A DNA stretch of 64,000 nucleotides. Origin: Paratinospora sagittata. Lineage: Eukaryota; Streptophyta; Magnoliopsida; Ranunculales; Menispermaceae. Positions 1 to 12,600 of the stretch are shown here, one piece after another. The stretch covers positions 1,901,056-1,965,055 of the forward strand of contig CM069595.1 in the NCBI GenBank assembly GCA_035771175.1. The letters run 5' to 3'. The notes below the pieces were generated by a model. It worked only from the letters and a program-made list of their open reading frames with translations, was not told the origin of the DNA and made no database searches. Every line of letters starts with the position of its first letter. Position 1 is the stretch's first letter. Made by a program: the position numbers and the translations under genes.

Positions 1-521
1 TTCTGCGACTCCAGCTCCAAATTCAAGCTCTGAAATTTCTGCATTTGAGACTTCAAGACCAATATCTCAGCTTGCAAATCTTTCACCAAATTCTCACTAC
101 AATTCAGCTTCTCCTGCAATTCCTTCTTTTCCTCATCTGGGTCTTCCTCATTCTTCCTAAAATTCAGATCAGACCGCCGTCTCGGCCGAGCAAATTGCTC
201 CACAACCGGCCTGTTTCCATTCCTACCCACGATTCTAACCTCATCAATCTCTTTACCCTTTTGAGAACCAGCCACATCTTCACCGGATTTAAGCTTGTTC
301 AGGCCAATGGACCTCCTAACCCTCTGGCTTATACTGGGTTCTGGAGGAACTGACCTGTGTCTTGCTTTCAATCCTGCTGGCGATGCTCCATCCATAACTT
401 CTGATCTTGAAGACTTCTTCACTCCAGGTGAATTTCTAACCTTGTTTTCACTACTTCTTGTTGCAATTATCTCTTGCTTCATGTCTTCTACCCTGAAATT
501 ATCTGAAACCCAGCTCTGCAT
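1..521 (-). CDS. CHUP1/IPGA1-like coiled-coil protein, N-terminal part (runs off the left edge)
   Basis: The minus strand is open from an ATG at 521-519 to the window edge (173 codons plus 2 nt), with an in-frame TGA immediately before the ATG. The product begins MQSWVSDNFRVEDMKQEI, continues through a basic, Ser/Arg-rich stretch (KARHRSVPPEPSISQRVRRS), and from about residue 130 becomes a heptad-rich coiled coil (EEKKELQEKLN, then VKDLQAEILVLKSQMQKF). This layout, a disordered basic N-terminus followed by a coiled coil, is that of the plant CHUP1-like proteins (actin- or microtubule-associated; CHUP1 positions chloroplasts and IPGA1 affects cortical microtubules). The C-terminal domain that would decide the subfamily lies outside the window. 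A second Met at residue 14 (MKQEI) is an alternative start. The assignment rests on motif resemblance only. Confidence 0.7.
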   Translation of the reverse strand, partial: MQSWVSDNFRVEDMKQEIIATRSSENKVRNSPGVKKSSRSEVMDGASPAGLKARHRSVPPEPSISQRVRRSIGLNKLKSGEDVAGSQKGKEIDEVRIVGRNGNRPVVEQFARPRRRSDLNFRKNEEDPDEEKKELQEKLNCSENLVKDLQAEILVLKSQMQKFQSLNLELESQ

Positions 522-3500
522 TCAAACAAGCAAACAACAATTCATCACAATCTTCTCTTCAAATTGATTGTTCTGGTGTCTTGAGGACTTGAGGCTTGAA
601 GATTTTGACTAACTGTTACAGCACCGAAGTACATTTATTCTTCTTTTCAACCGCTCCCACCATGAGAACCAAGACAGATAGGACTAGAGATCACAGGAGA
701 CAACTGTTGCAACAAATAGTACTGAAAAAAAAAAGGTTCAATAGTTCATGATGATAATTCTGCAAGAAAGCTACAGTAAATTCTGTGAACCAGAATCCTA
801 ATCTTTGTTACTACATCCGTGACAGGGGAAGAAGATGTAGAAGCAGAGGAGGTGGCATTTATGGTGCCAGTTACCTAGTTTCATGATCAAGCTTCTATCC
901 AAATTGGTGTCACACATTCATGGATCAAATGGTTCAGAGAATGGTGGGCCATTTGATCTGAAAACCTTCTACTAGAAATGATACGGAACATGAGAGAACA
1001 AATTGATTTAAATTGGGAGCACTGAAGATTCTCTTGAAGCTGTCCTAAGTTGCTGGTTGGACATTAATGATTGGTTGTACGTCAAGTTATGGGTTAAGAA
1101 CAAAAGGGTGCATCCCCACGAGCACAGAGAAGATGATCTCAAGATGTGCAGTTTGGTCCCATTTCGCTGTAATAGAACCAACCCTACAAGGCTACAAACA
1201 TACATACATAGGAGAGTTCCTATTTAATACATATAATATAATATCAGCTTGGTAATGATGTACATTCCAGTATTAGTTGGGTTCTTCCTAGTTTATTAAT
1301 TATCCCATAAGTTCTAAGCTCTGTAACTATACCTTATTATATAGCTTTACAAGCAATTTTTATTGTAAAAAAGAAAGATAAATAGGGTTGGTTTTCAGTA
1401 GCAGACTGTAAGTTGGACATTTATAATTATTTGAAGTAGAAGTTGCTTTTAAGTTAAAAGAATGGCTTTATTCTTTTATGATCTCATATTTAGGGACCCT
1501 TGCTAAGCATTAATGATGTCCAATTCTATGTGACCTCTCGTGAGTCGTGAGAGTTTGGTTCACCAATTTTATACTCATAACTGAACTATTAATGTGAACA
1601 AAATTGCTAATTATCAGCTCTGCCGGCCGAGTTTTCTCTTCTTTATATTTAACTAGAGCAATTATTATAGAGAAATATATATACATATGGCCCATAATGT
1701 TATAAATTCATTGCCATTGCTTAAATATCCTGACCAAATTTATTAGTTTGGATATTCCAAAGTGTTTAATACAATTGGTGTCTTGTCTTCAAAGAAAATT
1801 AAACCACCAGACTGAAAGAGATACCCCACACATCACACCCATAATCCAAAATGGGATCTAAATGTTGCAAACAGAGCCAAAAAGCATTATATGGCAGACT
1901 AAAAGTGTCCTTGGCATTATATTCAATTCAACTTAATAGAGTTTTTTTTTTTTTTTGGCAAAATATCCTGTATATAAAATTAGTCTTTGTTCGAAGCAAA
2001 AGCAGAATATCAGGCATCTCCCAACGAAAATACTTTTAAGAATTGAACCATAAAACTTCTATACAGGGACGACCTTGAGATCAACCCACTTCCATTAAGT
2101 TAATCACTCTTAGTTAGTTATTTTATTATTATTATATAAGTCGGCTACACAAATTTACTCCTCTACTTTGATTATTAAAACATCAATAATCATGTATAAT
2201 CCAATTTCATTTATGATACATGAATTTGAGAAAGATGTACATAATCTTAAAGTACAAATTTAGTAATATTAATTACAAATTATTTTTAAATTGAAACTAT
2301 TGTAGTTATAGTTATGACAACAGAACAAAATACATTTATGAAAAAAAGGGGTTTATAACAAATAAATGCTAAGGATGATGGAAACTTGACTAAGAGACAA
2401 CTGATGACTAGAAGACCTTAATTTTAATTGCTTTAAAAAGGGCTCACTAGGATAGTGGAGGTAGGAGGAGATAGGATTGTGACTTTATTCTCTTTGGCAG
2501 GGAAGACATGGGTGACTTGGTTAGGGTCTCTTTCCTTCCAGGAACCATCAATTAATAGCACACTAATTGATGGTTCCAATTGGTCCAAACTTAATTGGAA
2601 GATGTTGCTAACCAGCTTCAGAATTGCCCATTATGGGTCAACTATACTTATTTTTTTTTATGTTTTTTTGAGAAGAAACAGAGACATTATATTTGATATA
2701 AATAAATTAAAGAAGGAAGGAGTATCAGCAGTACTCAAACCCTTAAACACCTATGCCTTACAAAAAAAAAAAAACACAAGAAGTCCAATCTCTGACCCAC
2801 AAAGAAATAGATAAACCATTTGCATGCTTGGAGGAGGCCACCCAATTTGGATATTTTTCCTTCTAGCAATTTAAATCTCCTTATACATCAAATTGTTGTA
2901 GTGTTTTCTTTCAATTACATCTGACTTAAGTAGTAAGACACTTCTCATGAGGCTTCTCGTGAGATTGAAGGTTCAAGTTTCTTTGTCTATTCGATAATAT
3001 AAGCTATATTCCCTTTCTCTTTCGGTGTGGGCGGTAAAAAAAACGTCTTTTTTTTCTATTCTTTGTTGGACTAACACTTAGCACTTAGTGGGTTTACCAA
3101 TATATATATACCAATTAATTGCAAGGCTTCTAATGCTTTGTCTTTAACACTAATGATATGGAGAAGAAAATAAGAGTAGGCAAGAAAGCAACATGTCTCT
3201 ATATATTTAAGAAATGTGTACCAGTCCCAAGAAAAAAATACAATAGTACAGCAACCAAAAAGCAAATTTGAGGTCCTGTGGATTGATTCCTTTAACTTAG
3301 ACTCCATTATAGACCCTCTTTTTTTTTAGTCCAACATGATTAACCAAAGGGGCCAGCTTTAGAATTCTTTATTTTATTTTTATTTTTATTTTGGTTTTAA
3401 AAAGAGAGGACCCGGAATCAGATCCTGGTCAAAACGAAGGGGGTGCAAAAAGCAAAATCTCACAACTTTCAATCCCACCAAATATTATCCACGACAACTT

Positions 3501-5839
3501 GTATTCTAGTGTGACAAAACAGAAGAATCATGCATGGTTTTCGTACCTTAAATTTACTGTGATATCAGAACACTCACGTTCATCACTTTTGCAGTTGTTC
3601 CCAGTTCATGAAACCTTCAGCCAGAACTCAGATTCTTGCCTTGTTTCTTCGTTTGGCACACTTGCCCGGACTTCTTGCTGAAATGGAGGCTGTGTGGACT
3701 CCTACATGTAGCCTTTAGTCAAGCTGGCAAAACTTTAACTTTTAGCAAAAATCAGAAATCTGGAACGACTAACACAACTTATGTACAAGGAAACTCAGAC
3801 CCTTTTTTCACATTAACATCACTATATAACCTACTTTAATAGTTATTTGATAAACAATTCTCTCGAATTTTGCTGTTAGAGAGATTTGAACAAAGAATTT
3901 CCAGTTATTGAGTTGGGTTTCTTGCCATTTCACTAACAACCTCTTTGGGGTAAAGTCACAAATTAATAAATTGATAGAAGCAGCAGATTCAACTAAGATA
4001 GGTAGAATTACCTCAATGGATCAGCAACCACATCAACTGAATTCGAGAACTTCAACTCCTCCCATCAGTACAAGTGATTAATCTAAGATTAATTTGAGGA
4101 GAAGAAGAAGAAGAAGAGGGATAGGAGGTCCCTTAGATTGATGTGAAAACCAACATGTTTGAATTGTAGGTGGTGTATGAAGCATGTGAACAGCTTATAT
4201 AGTTTCAGGGGGCTTCAACAACAGGCAATAGTTTAAGGACTAAGATACTCCTGTTCTGGAACTAGGATGCTTGGTGAGTTGGTTCTCGTCCTGGATGACT
4301 AGTAAGTATCATCATTCTATTTAATCGTAGAATAAGTTATATAAAAGGTTACATCATAGAAGCTCATACTCAGCACCAGAAGATCATTATATATAGATCA
4401 TGCATCTATAATGATTATATTAATTTTCAGTATTGAAATTAATTAGGAGGCCCACAACAATTGGGATAATAGCACCCATCACACACAAGTTGGAAGGGAC
4501 CCACAATAATTGGATTGCTAAAATGCATGTGTTTTCTGCATGATCAAGTTGGTTTAGCAGTTTTAGCCAAAGCTTTCTGATGATAATTAATCACATTGAA
4601 TCTTGAAGAAGGAACTATCACTTTTTCTTTGATCTCTTTATAGAAACTCCAAGAATCTTAAGAGTAAATTGTACTCATTTCCCACAATATACAACTAGTG
4701 GAAATCCTTAATTTGATCAAAGCTAAATTGGATTTAGAAATGGATGTTAGGTAGGATGAAAATTAAACCAAAAAAAAAAAAAACAAAGAAGAAGGGGGGT
4801 TGCAGCAGCTTGTTTATGAATATCCTAATAATCTGCACTTCTTTCTCCTTGGATTCTTTTCCTTTTGCTTTCATTCACCTCCAACTTTTTGACCACCCAA
4901 GGATGTTAATAAAGATTGAGACACCGGTTTGTTAATTGCAAGCTTTCTCGAAGAAAAGGAAAGACGCATGAATATTATATGATCAAGATCATGGAGCACA
5001 TCTTTAATTTGTTTAATTTGGGGGCTTGTGATTGGTGGTGGGTCAGATCATGGTGTCGGAGAAGAGATCAGCTGTGATGGTGAGTGATGTCTTTAACTGC
5101 AAAATTGCATGAATTATATGTATTGAGCTTTCTTCTTCTACTTTTTTTTTTTTTTTTTTTAACTTTCATTATCTTTATTGTTATTGCCAGTTTTGTCAAT
5201 TATATATAGTTTGTACCATGGACGGTTGAAGAGTGACTTGCACTCATTTCAGGTTGTTTACAACAGTGAAAAGTGGTTGATAAGAGCATTTCAGATGTGA
5301 ACCTTCCAACACCTTTGATTTCTCTATGTGAGCACCACAAAACGTGGAAAATAAGGACCCTTCCTGGATAATTTGGATGCTGGTGCATTCCTATTCCAAC
5401 TACAACTAGGTTTAATATAATACAAATTGTTTCAACTCCTGTTCGTAAATAAATTCAAGAAATGGTAGGAATAGTGCCAGTTAGAGATAAAAATGATAGA
5501 GAACTAACTAATTAAGGTGATTTAGACACAACAAAGATCATAACATGCATCAATTAGGAAAAGTAACATATTAACAATCAACAGTAGTGATCGGGGCAAA
5601 GAAATACCAAAAAAAACATGAATAGAATTAAAATAGTTTTCGATAAAGTGAAATGGAGAAAGACCATTTGAATCACATTTCAATTGTTCAAAAAGGAATT
5701 GCATCAAATTGAGTTTCATGTACAACCTTTTTCTCAACATCATCTCTGTAACAAGGGTTCCTTTGCCTACGACTCTAGTATATGATTTAAGCCAAACCAC
5801 AAAATATGGATACAATAAAATTTCTAAGAAAAAGAGAGG
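522..5839. other. Gene-poor intergenic stretch
   Basis: The first 200-250 bases are probably the 5' UTR and promoter of the minus-strand CHUP1-like gene. The rest is AT-rich with several homopolymer tracts. Scattered short ORFs (the longest is 119 codons at 2455-2814) have no recognisable motif, no convincing splice partners and low-complexity composition, so I do not call them genes. The last few hundred bases (about 5520-5839) are likely 3' UTR of the FAM192A-like gene. A small perfect hairpin lies at 2541-2577. An unrecognised non-coding RNA cannot be excluded. Confidence 0.5.
2541..2577. repeat. Perfect 14-bp hairpin
   Basis: GGAACCATCAATTA at 2541-2554 is followed after 9 nt by its exact reverse complement at 2564-2577. 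No U-tract or gene end is nearby. It may be a chance palindrome or the tip of a small foldback remnant. Confidence 0.6.
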
Positions 5840-8419
5840 TTAACTATCTTCATCTTCACTTTCATCACTGTTGTAGGACACCAGACTACTAAGGGCATTC
5901 TTCTCAAGTTTAGTGGGAGACTTGTCATCATCACCATTAGATGTTTCTACCACGTTCAAAGGTTTCTCTGAATTTGCTTCATCTGTCTTTGCCTTCTTTG
6001 CTGGTGGCTTTACTTTTATGATCAAACCTCCTAACGGACGGGGTGAAGGAGGATTCTTCCTCCCAAGTGACTTTGTTTCCTGTAGGAAAGCAAGCGGGAT
6101 AATGCCAAAAACTATGTTGTACATCAACAAAGATATAGGATGAAGTTGCAAAACTTTGACTACAGCTAATGAAGAAGAAAATTATGGAGAGAATCCAACA
6201 ATCAGCACATCACATATGTTGCTACTGTCAACTTGGGTCATCCAATGTATATTAGGAACTGAATGAATCAAATAAACTCCATGATACATGTCATAATTGC
6301 AATAGATTGGTCTCCTCTCAAAGTGTGATGCCAAAGTGTTCTAAATCTATTATATGGTTTAGGAAAGTCAATCAACCTAAGGTAATGAATGCATTTTGGA
6401 TTTCTCAAACTCAATTCAGGGAACTTGGATCAATCAAAGTAACTTATTTTGGACCAAGACCATTTGGGGGCTAAGTCATGTTAAAGACAAATTTGACGGA
6501 CAATAACTATGATTTTTCCCATTTAACTAATCCCCAATATATTTAATCTAAGTCACAAGGTTCATTACCAGGGTCAAGAGGTAACAATAACTGTTATTCA
6601 TTTTTCTGACCAAAAAAAAAAAAACCGTTATTCATTCCCCTTGTATTGGTTTTGTCTCTATTTGTGATATGTATTTGTCCATATCTAGATGGCTGTGTTA
6701 ATAAGGTCTATTAATTTGCACAAAGCATTTGAATACTAACCTCTGCTTTTGGTGCAGGTGTTTCCTTGAGTTCATGTACTACAGCAGAACGGGCTGCAAC
6801 TGCTGCCTGCAAGTAAACAAAAAATAAATAGATAAAATAAATCAAAGAAAGTGAAAAACGGACCATCAATCTTCTATAACATCAAGTTTAATATAAAACA
6901 TAAAACTTTATAAAATGCTGAAAATGGTGAATTTAAGCGGTTGCAACACGTTGAAACTAGCAGGTAAAGAAAACCAAGAAAATGGCGAGCAAATTACTTG
7001 GAAACTTCGAAGTTGATGAGCTTCATCATCTGCCACTTGTCGTTCATACTCCTTCCTTGACTACATATGAGAAAAAAAATATTAGAACGTAAAAGTGGAG
7101 ATTTCCCACAAGATTCAATTGATACATATGTGTGAGAACCTCATGCATGATCTGATTAACAAAATAAAAGCATGAGAATTTACAATATTGAGCAATTACT
7201 CTGATAGACAACAGGGCTCACATTAATTTACCAAAATCTGATAGACCTTAGTTGCACTCTATGAGTGAGTTATGAACTTATGAAGTCAACTCAGTAGCTA
7301 TCACACAAGAAAAAAATCACAAAATATTTGCATTCATAAAGGAGCACCTCCAAGAAGTGATTCACAAAGATACATTTTAGGTGATTAGCATGCACAAACA
7401 TTCACAGACGTATATGAGTGCACACGCACTTATCGAGCGCATATATGTGGCGCAAACCACCCCAAAACGTGTTGTGAAGACTCCTAATATGCGTATAAAA
7501 AGCAAATCAATTGGATTATCTTATCTTTTTCAATCAACTTTACAGTTTACACTAGAGTCAGAGTACACTGAAGCTGGCATACCCAATTAACTTATAATGT
7601 TAAAATCCATCCTCACCATCTCCTGTTTCTCCAGAAACTCAGTCTCATCTTCATCAAGGGCTTTTGGTGGCCCTGCAATCCAAAAGTAAAGCATTATTAA
7701 CAATGAATCAAGCAGCAGCAATCAATAACCTAATCTCAGACCTGATTTTTTTTTTTTTCAGGTATTTATTCACATTTTTACTCAATGACAGAACTACGTA
7801 AACATAAACATGATTACAACAGTTTGTATAACATTATGAAAACAATTTGTAGTAAACAGAATCATAAGGGTAATGCACCCAATATACATGTTCCATTTAG
7901 TATGTGAATATATATATAATGCACTTACTATGCTTGAATCTTTCATTAAACTCTGCATCCTTCTTGTCCTTGTTCTCCTTCAAAATCTACAAGAATAAAA
8001 TGAAGAAAAGACTTCAGTTTCAGTGTTTTAAGCTTAAACACCAATCAGTAAAAGCATAGAGACCTTTCGCCTTCTCAAATGAGCTAAGAAAAAGCGAAGT
8101 TCCTCAAATTAACAACAGCACTATAATTGAACTTTTGTTTAAAAAAGCTAAGAAAATTAAGCAAAAAAAAAAAAAAAAAAGAATACCTCGTAAAGGGGCT
8201 TATCGCGCTGAGCAGTTCCATCTTCTAGACGCTCCCCTCTGTTTCTCTTCGCTTGATCCAACTGCGACCATCGAAAACGACCCAACTTTAGATTTAAACA
8301 AATAATAATAATAATTTAAAAAGTAGATTTTGCTTTTAGGGTTTAGAGTTTGAGGAGTAAACCTGTTCTTGCGAGACGAAATTCTTCAACTTAAAAGGAG
8401 GTGGAGAATCTTCCGCCAT
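5840..8419 (-). CDS. FAM192A/PSME3IP1-like protein (NIP30 domain, Fyv6 homologue)
   Basis: Seven exons, in transcript order: 8419-8363, 8261-8187, 7986-7929, 7672-7617, 7060-6998, 6806-6741, 6079-5840. They join to 615 nt, 204 aa, all with GT-AG borders and the frame kept. Residues 1 to about 85 match the NIP30 domain: FKLKNFVSQEQLDQAKRNRG, then RDKPLYEILKENKDKKDAEF and a PPKALDEDETEFLE block. The middle is helical and charged (SRKEYERQVADDEAHQLRSF). The C-terminus carries a lysine-rich PPAKKAK stretch and ends in an acidic DESEDEDS tail, probably a nuclear signal and a phospho-acceptor region. Known for the family: the human protein binds the proteasome activator PA28-gamma, and the yeast relative Fyv6 acts in the second step of splicing. 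The plant role is inferred to be nuclear. The length fits the family. Confidence 0.9.
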
Positions 8420-9662
8420 TTCCGCTCTGCTTTTCTTCTTCCTCTCCAAATTTCCACTGCTTCTTCAACCTTGCGAACGTGGAAAACGTTCGTTGAGCAG
8501 CTGAGCAAACTACAATATGTGTATATATCTCATTAACACCAACTATTTTTATCATTTTATTTTATTTTTAGTTTACTGGTTTTTTTGGCATGTCTAGGTG
8601 TCCTCTTATTCTTATCTCATAATTTGAGGTTTTAGAAGGGTTTTTAATAAGACACAGTTTAAACTATGATCATGATCGAATCTCTTAACTTGTGTCTTCT
8701 TACCTTTTGGATCGAAACTAATCCTTTCAAAGAGTTCGTTCTTCAAAAATTTATAAGTGTTACTCTCACCTCAAATTTGACCAAGATAAAATTCGAACCA
8801 CAATCATGATCGAATCTCTCAAACTGTCTTAGAATCCGCTTCGATGGTGACAACAGATCAACCCACGGTTGGTAAAAGCAACTATTTTTATCATGAATAC
8901 CATCCATCCTAATTCCTAACCCTTTTATTCACGTTACGACTTTTTAGTTTATGTATAATCTAGTTCAATCGGCTACATATTATTATTTAACACTTTAATG
9001 ATTGTAAGAAACTATATTGTTCACGAAATTAGCAAAAATGTTTTACTCCTTTCTTAATGAAATTTTTGTTTTTCTTTAAATTATTAAAATCCTTGATAGG
9101 TAGAACCCCATAACGGACTGAATAAAAACTTAAAATTTAAATTGTTAAAATATTACATTACTAGGAAACCTTTGGTAAGAAACTATAAAACTAAATATAG
9201 AAAAACATCTCATTTTAAATCTTTTTTAGCAACTTTCAAAACTTGAAAAAAAAAATGGTTTGATAGGTTGATTTGGATAAAGTAAAGAAGAAACAAATTA
9301 AACAAATTTCAATCAAAGGGGAAAATTTTCTTCTTCTTTACTTTATCCAAATCAACCTATCCCCTTGCCTCCATCCTCTCTGTCTTGAAAATTTTTCCCT
9401 TGGTATGCAAAGTTGAATAATTTCTGATCTTAAAAAAAAAAAAAAGGAAGTGTATTCTCTTTTTTTAATCTTTTTCTTCATTACTTTAAGAAAATTACAC
9501 TGCATGCTGCAGGTACGACCAAGAAGAATATAAGTGGCATGTTGAATGAGAAATGCCAGAGAAAGAAAAGAAAAAAAAAAAAAAACCAACAACATCCATT
9601 GCCAAAACTACCAAGAAAAATAAAAAAAAAAAAGAAAAAAAAAGAAAGAAGAAGAAGCTTTT
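8420..9662. other. Intergenic: FAM192A-like promoter and ABCB 3' flank
   Basis: 8420-8520 contains the GC-richer probable 5' UTR of the FAM192A-like gene. 8520-9250 is AT-rich with no gene; a short near-repeat (ATCATGATCGAATCTCT) occurs near 8668 and again near 8806. A long perfect hairpin lies at 9262-9361. From about 9400 to 9662 is probably the 3' UTR of the ABCB gene, purine-rich on the plus strand. Confidence 0.5.
9262..9361. repeat. 29-bp perfect inverted repeat (hairpin) downstream of ABCB
   Basis: The arm at 9262-9290 (begins GATAGGTTGATTTGG) is repeated as an exact reverse complement at 9333-9361, with 42 nt between. A 3-nt offset in the purine run extends the pairing by a few more bases. 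It could be the core of a small foldback MITE, a hairpin RNA in the 3' region of the ABCB transcript, or a remnant of an inverted duplication. No target duplication was recognised. Confidence 0.8.
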
Positions 9663-12600
9663 CTATGATGAGGCACTCATGTGAAGTGCTACCAAGGAAG
9701 CATAAATTCCATCCTTGATATTAATTAGAGTATCATGCTTTCCCTTCTCAACAATAACTCCATTTTTAACAACTGCAATTAAATCTGCATTTTTAATTGT
9801 AGATAGCCTATGAGCTACCACAACTGTTGTTCTGTTCACCATGACCCTGTCCAAAGCATCTTGCACCACTCTTTCTGATTCTGCGTCCAGTGCGCTGGTC
9901 GCCTCATCTAGTAGTAATATTATTGGCGCTTTTACTATTGCTCGCGCTATTGCCACTCGTTGCTTCTGCCCTCCCGATAGCTGCACTCCTCGCTCTCCAA
10001 CCAGCGTGTCATACCCCTTCATTTTCCAAAAACATTGAGACATGCCATTAGAATCTTTAATTTCATCAAAATAACAGCTTCCAATGATCAGTGTGACTGA
10101 CATGATCAAAGGCTTGGGTGATAGAGAGTTTCTCCTGATTTTCAATGCTAAAGAGAATAGATTTTCATAGAATGAGATGAGGGTGGTTTTAATTTTTAAC
10201 CATATACATGTTCCTACCTGTTGCAAACCGCTTACAAACTTATGGGCATTAGCCAACTCTGCTGCTTCTAAAATCTCTGACTCTGTTGCATTTCCTTCCT
10301 TTCCATAAGCAATGTTGGCCTTGATTGTGTCGTTGAATAGTACAGGCTCTTGGCTAACCAGTCCCATTTGCTGCCGTAACCATCTTAACTGAAACTTATC
10401 AATTTCTATATCGTCTAGTGTAATGCAACCCGAGTCAGGATCATAAAATCTCTGCAACAATGATATGACTGTTGATTTACCACACCCACTTTCGCCGACC
10501 AAAGCTACCGTCTGATAGAGGAGATTTAGAATGTTAGATTTTGCAAGGAAGGCTACAACTTGAGCATCTTAACTGTGAACAAAATATAATGGCCTAGAGA
10601 ACATCAAGATTTTTACCTTTCCCGAATGAATAGCTAAGCTGAGGTCCTGGAGAATCAGAATATCAGGCCTAGTTGGATATTTAAAACTGACATGCCGAAG
10701 CTCAATTTTTCCCTTAACACTTTCTAGCGTCATCCCAGATTCGTCGCTTGGATCAATCTTTGACTTTCTATCAAGAATCCCAAATATGGAAGTAGTAGCT
10801 GTCTTGGCTTTAACAGAATCTGGTGCCAAAGAGCTTGACTGAGAAATCCCAACTGCTGCCAGGGTGAGAGCAAAGAAAACCTGTAAAATAGGAGAGAAAA
10901 AAAACTCGTTAAAGATGAATATGGACTTGGACCCTGCCACTTAACTACCAAACCATGATCTGATATTGATATGATCATGATAGTACACAGCATATCAATG
11001 ACACACTAGCCATCGTAGATGATTCTAAAGGAAACATTTAGAATGGTTTAAGAAAAGATTGGTAGATATGGGAAAAACTTTGAGACAAACAATAGTAATG
11101 GAAGAAATAAAAACCTTGAAAACATTTGAAAATGTTGTCTTTCCAGCCTCAACAAGTCGTGCTCCGGCATAGAAACTAGTAGCATACACGGAAAACAGTA
11201 AAAAGAAGGAGAGCCCAAAGCCAATCCCACTAATCAACCCTTGTCTTATTCCTGTTCTAATTGGTCCTTCACACTTCTTTTTGTACAATTCCATCACCTT
11301 CTCTTCTGCACAGAAAGAAGCAACTGTTCTTATACTCCCAACTGCATCATTAGCAACCTGACTCGCTTCCTCATACATCATCTGCAACCATTTGATTAAA
11401 ACCTTCTTGATCACAAACTGCTTAAGAAAGAAGACTTAAACAATAATTCTACGGTCCCTGATGGAATAGAAGCCTAGAGCAATATTTGTTCCTTTTCAGT
11501 TGATACATTCAGGAAAGGCAAGTTTTAATGCCTTCTAGGCATCAAAGAATCACCACCTACAGAATATGAATTGTCAAACTTTGGTTACCTACATATGGCA
11601 AATGCATGAAAAGCGATTTTATTTGCATCAATACATGAAAGTCAGAGCTAAGGAACAAGAAGTTAAATAGGCATAGCATCCATCCACGAAAGTATCTAGG
11701 TACCATAGATTCAAATCTGTAGAGTGCTTCCGTTTCCCTAGTTTTCTTCTGATATGGGATATAATATTGGAAGACAAACCGAATTCAGAAAATTTCCATA
11801 ATTTTCTTCTGTTTTATATTTCTTTTCAAATTTGGAAATTGATAAGTTTTGGTGCAAACCTTTGCATCTGCACTGAATCCTTTCATGAACTTCAACTGAA
11901 CATATCCAGTAAGTCCTACAAGAGGCAAAAGGACAAGGATAATGAGAGCCAGTGTCCAGTTTGCAGTGAATGCTATAATCAAACCGGCGATGGCTGTTGC
12001 AGCATTTTGAACAATCAGAGAAAGCGCATCTCCGACCAACCCACGTACCGAGGCTGCATCTACCGAGAGCCGTGCACCAATTGCTCCGCTAGAGTGTTCA
12101 GGCTCATCAAACCAACTGATCTCCATGTTAACCACCTTTGCAAAGCACATAGATCTTACCCGTTTTATTAACCTAGAGCCAGCCACACCAAAGAAATATG
12201 AGCTTCCTGGGCTCACCACAAGTGCAATCACCCCAAGGAGGACAAACATCAACGCCCAAAATTTTGAATCCTTCCTAAGCTCAGTTGGTGGCTCGTAGAA
12301 TGTTTTGATCATACTGGAAATAAGTATACTGAAGACTGGAAATAATACTCCATTGAGCCCTGCAAATATGCAACCAAGTAGGAGAATGTGGATCTCTGGT
12401 TTGTTCAGATAAGCAAGGCGCCAAAGTGGAATTTCCTTGGTTTCTTCTATAGATGGTGGAGGAACAGATTCAAGATCTGTTGTTATAGTTTCTTGGACGT
12501 GTCCGGTAGGTAGGCCAAATGATACTGTAAAAGAGTGGCGACTGTTGTTTCCAACACCAGATGATCCCCGACTAATTGATCTATGGCTTGAAACCCTGCC

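Noticed and set aside
2455..2814. 119-codon plus-strand ORF
   Set aside because: No motif, ends in low-complexity Lys-rich sequence created by an A-run, and no splice partner was found.
10008..10217. Continuous ABCB ORF across intron 11
   Set aside because: The intron happens to be open in frame, but the spliced junction restores the conserved [14 protein letters not shown] sequence and the usual NBD2 spacing.
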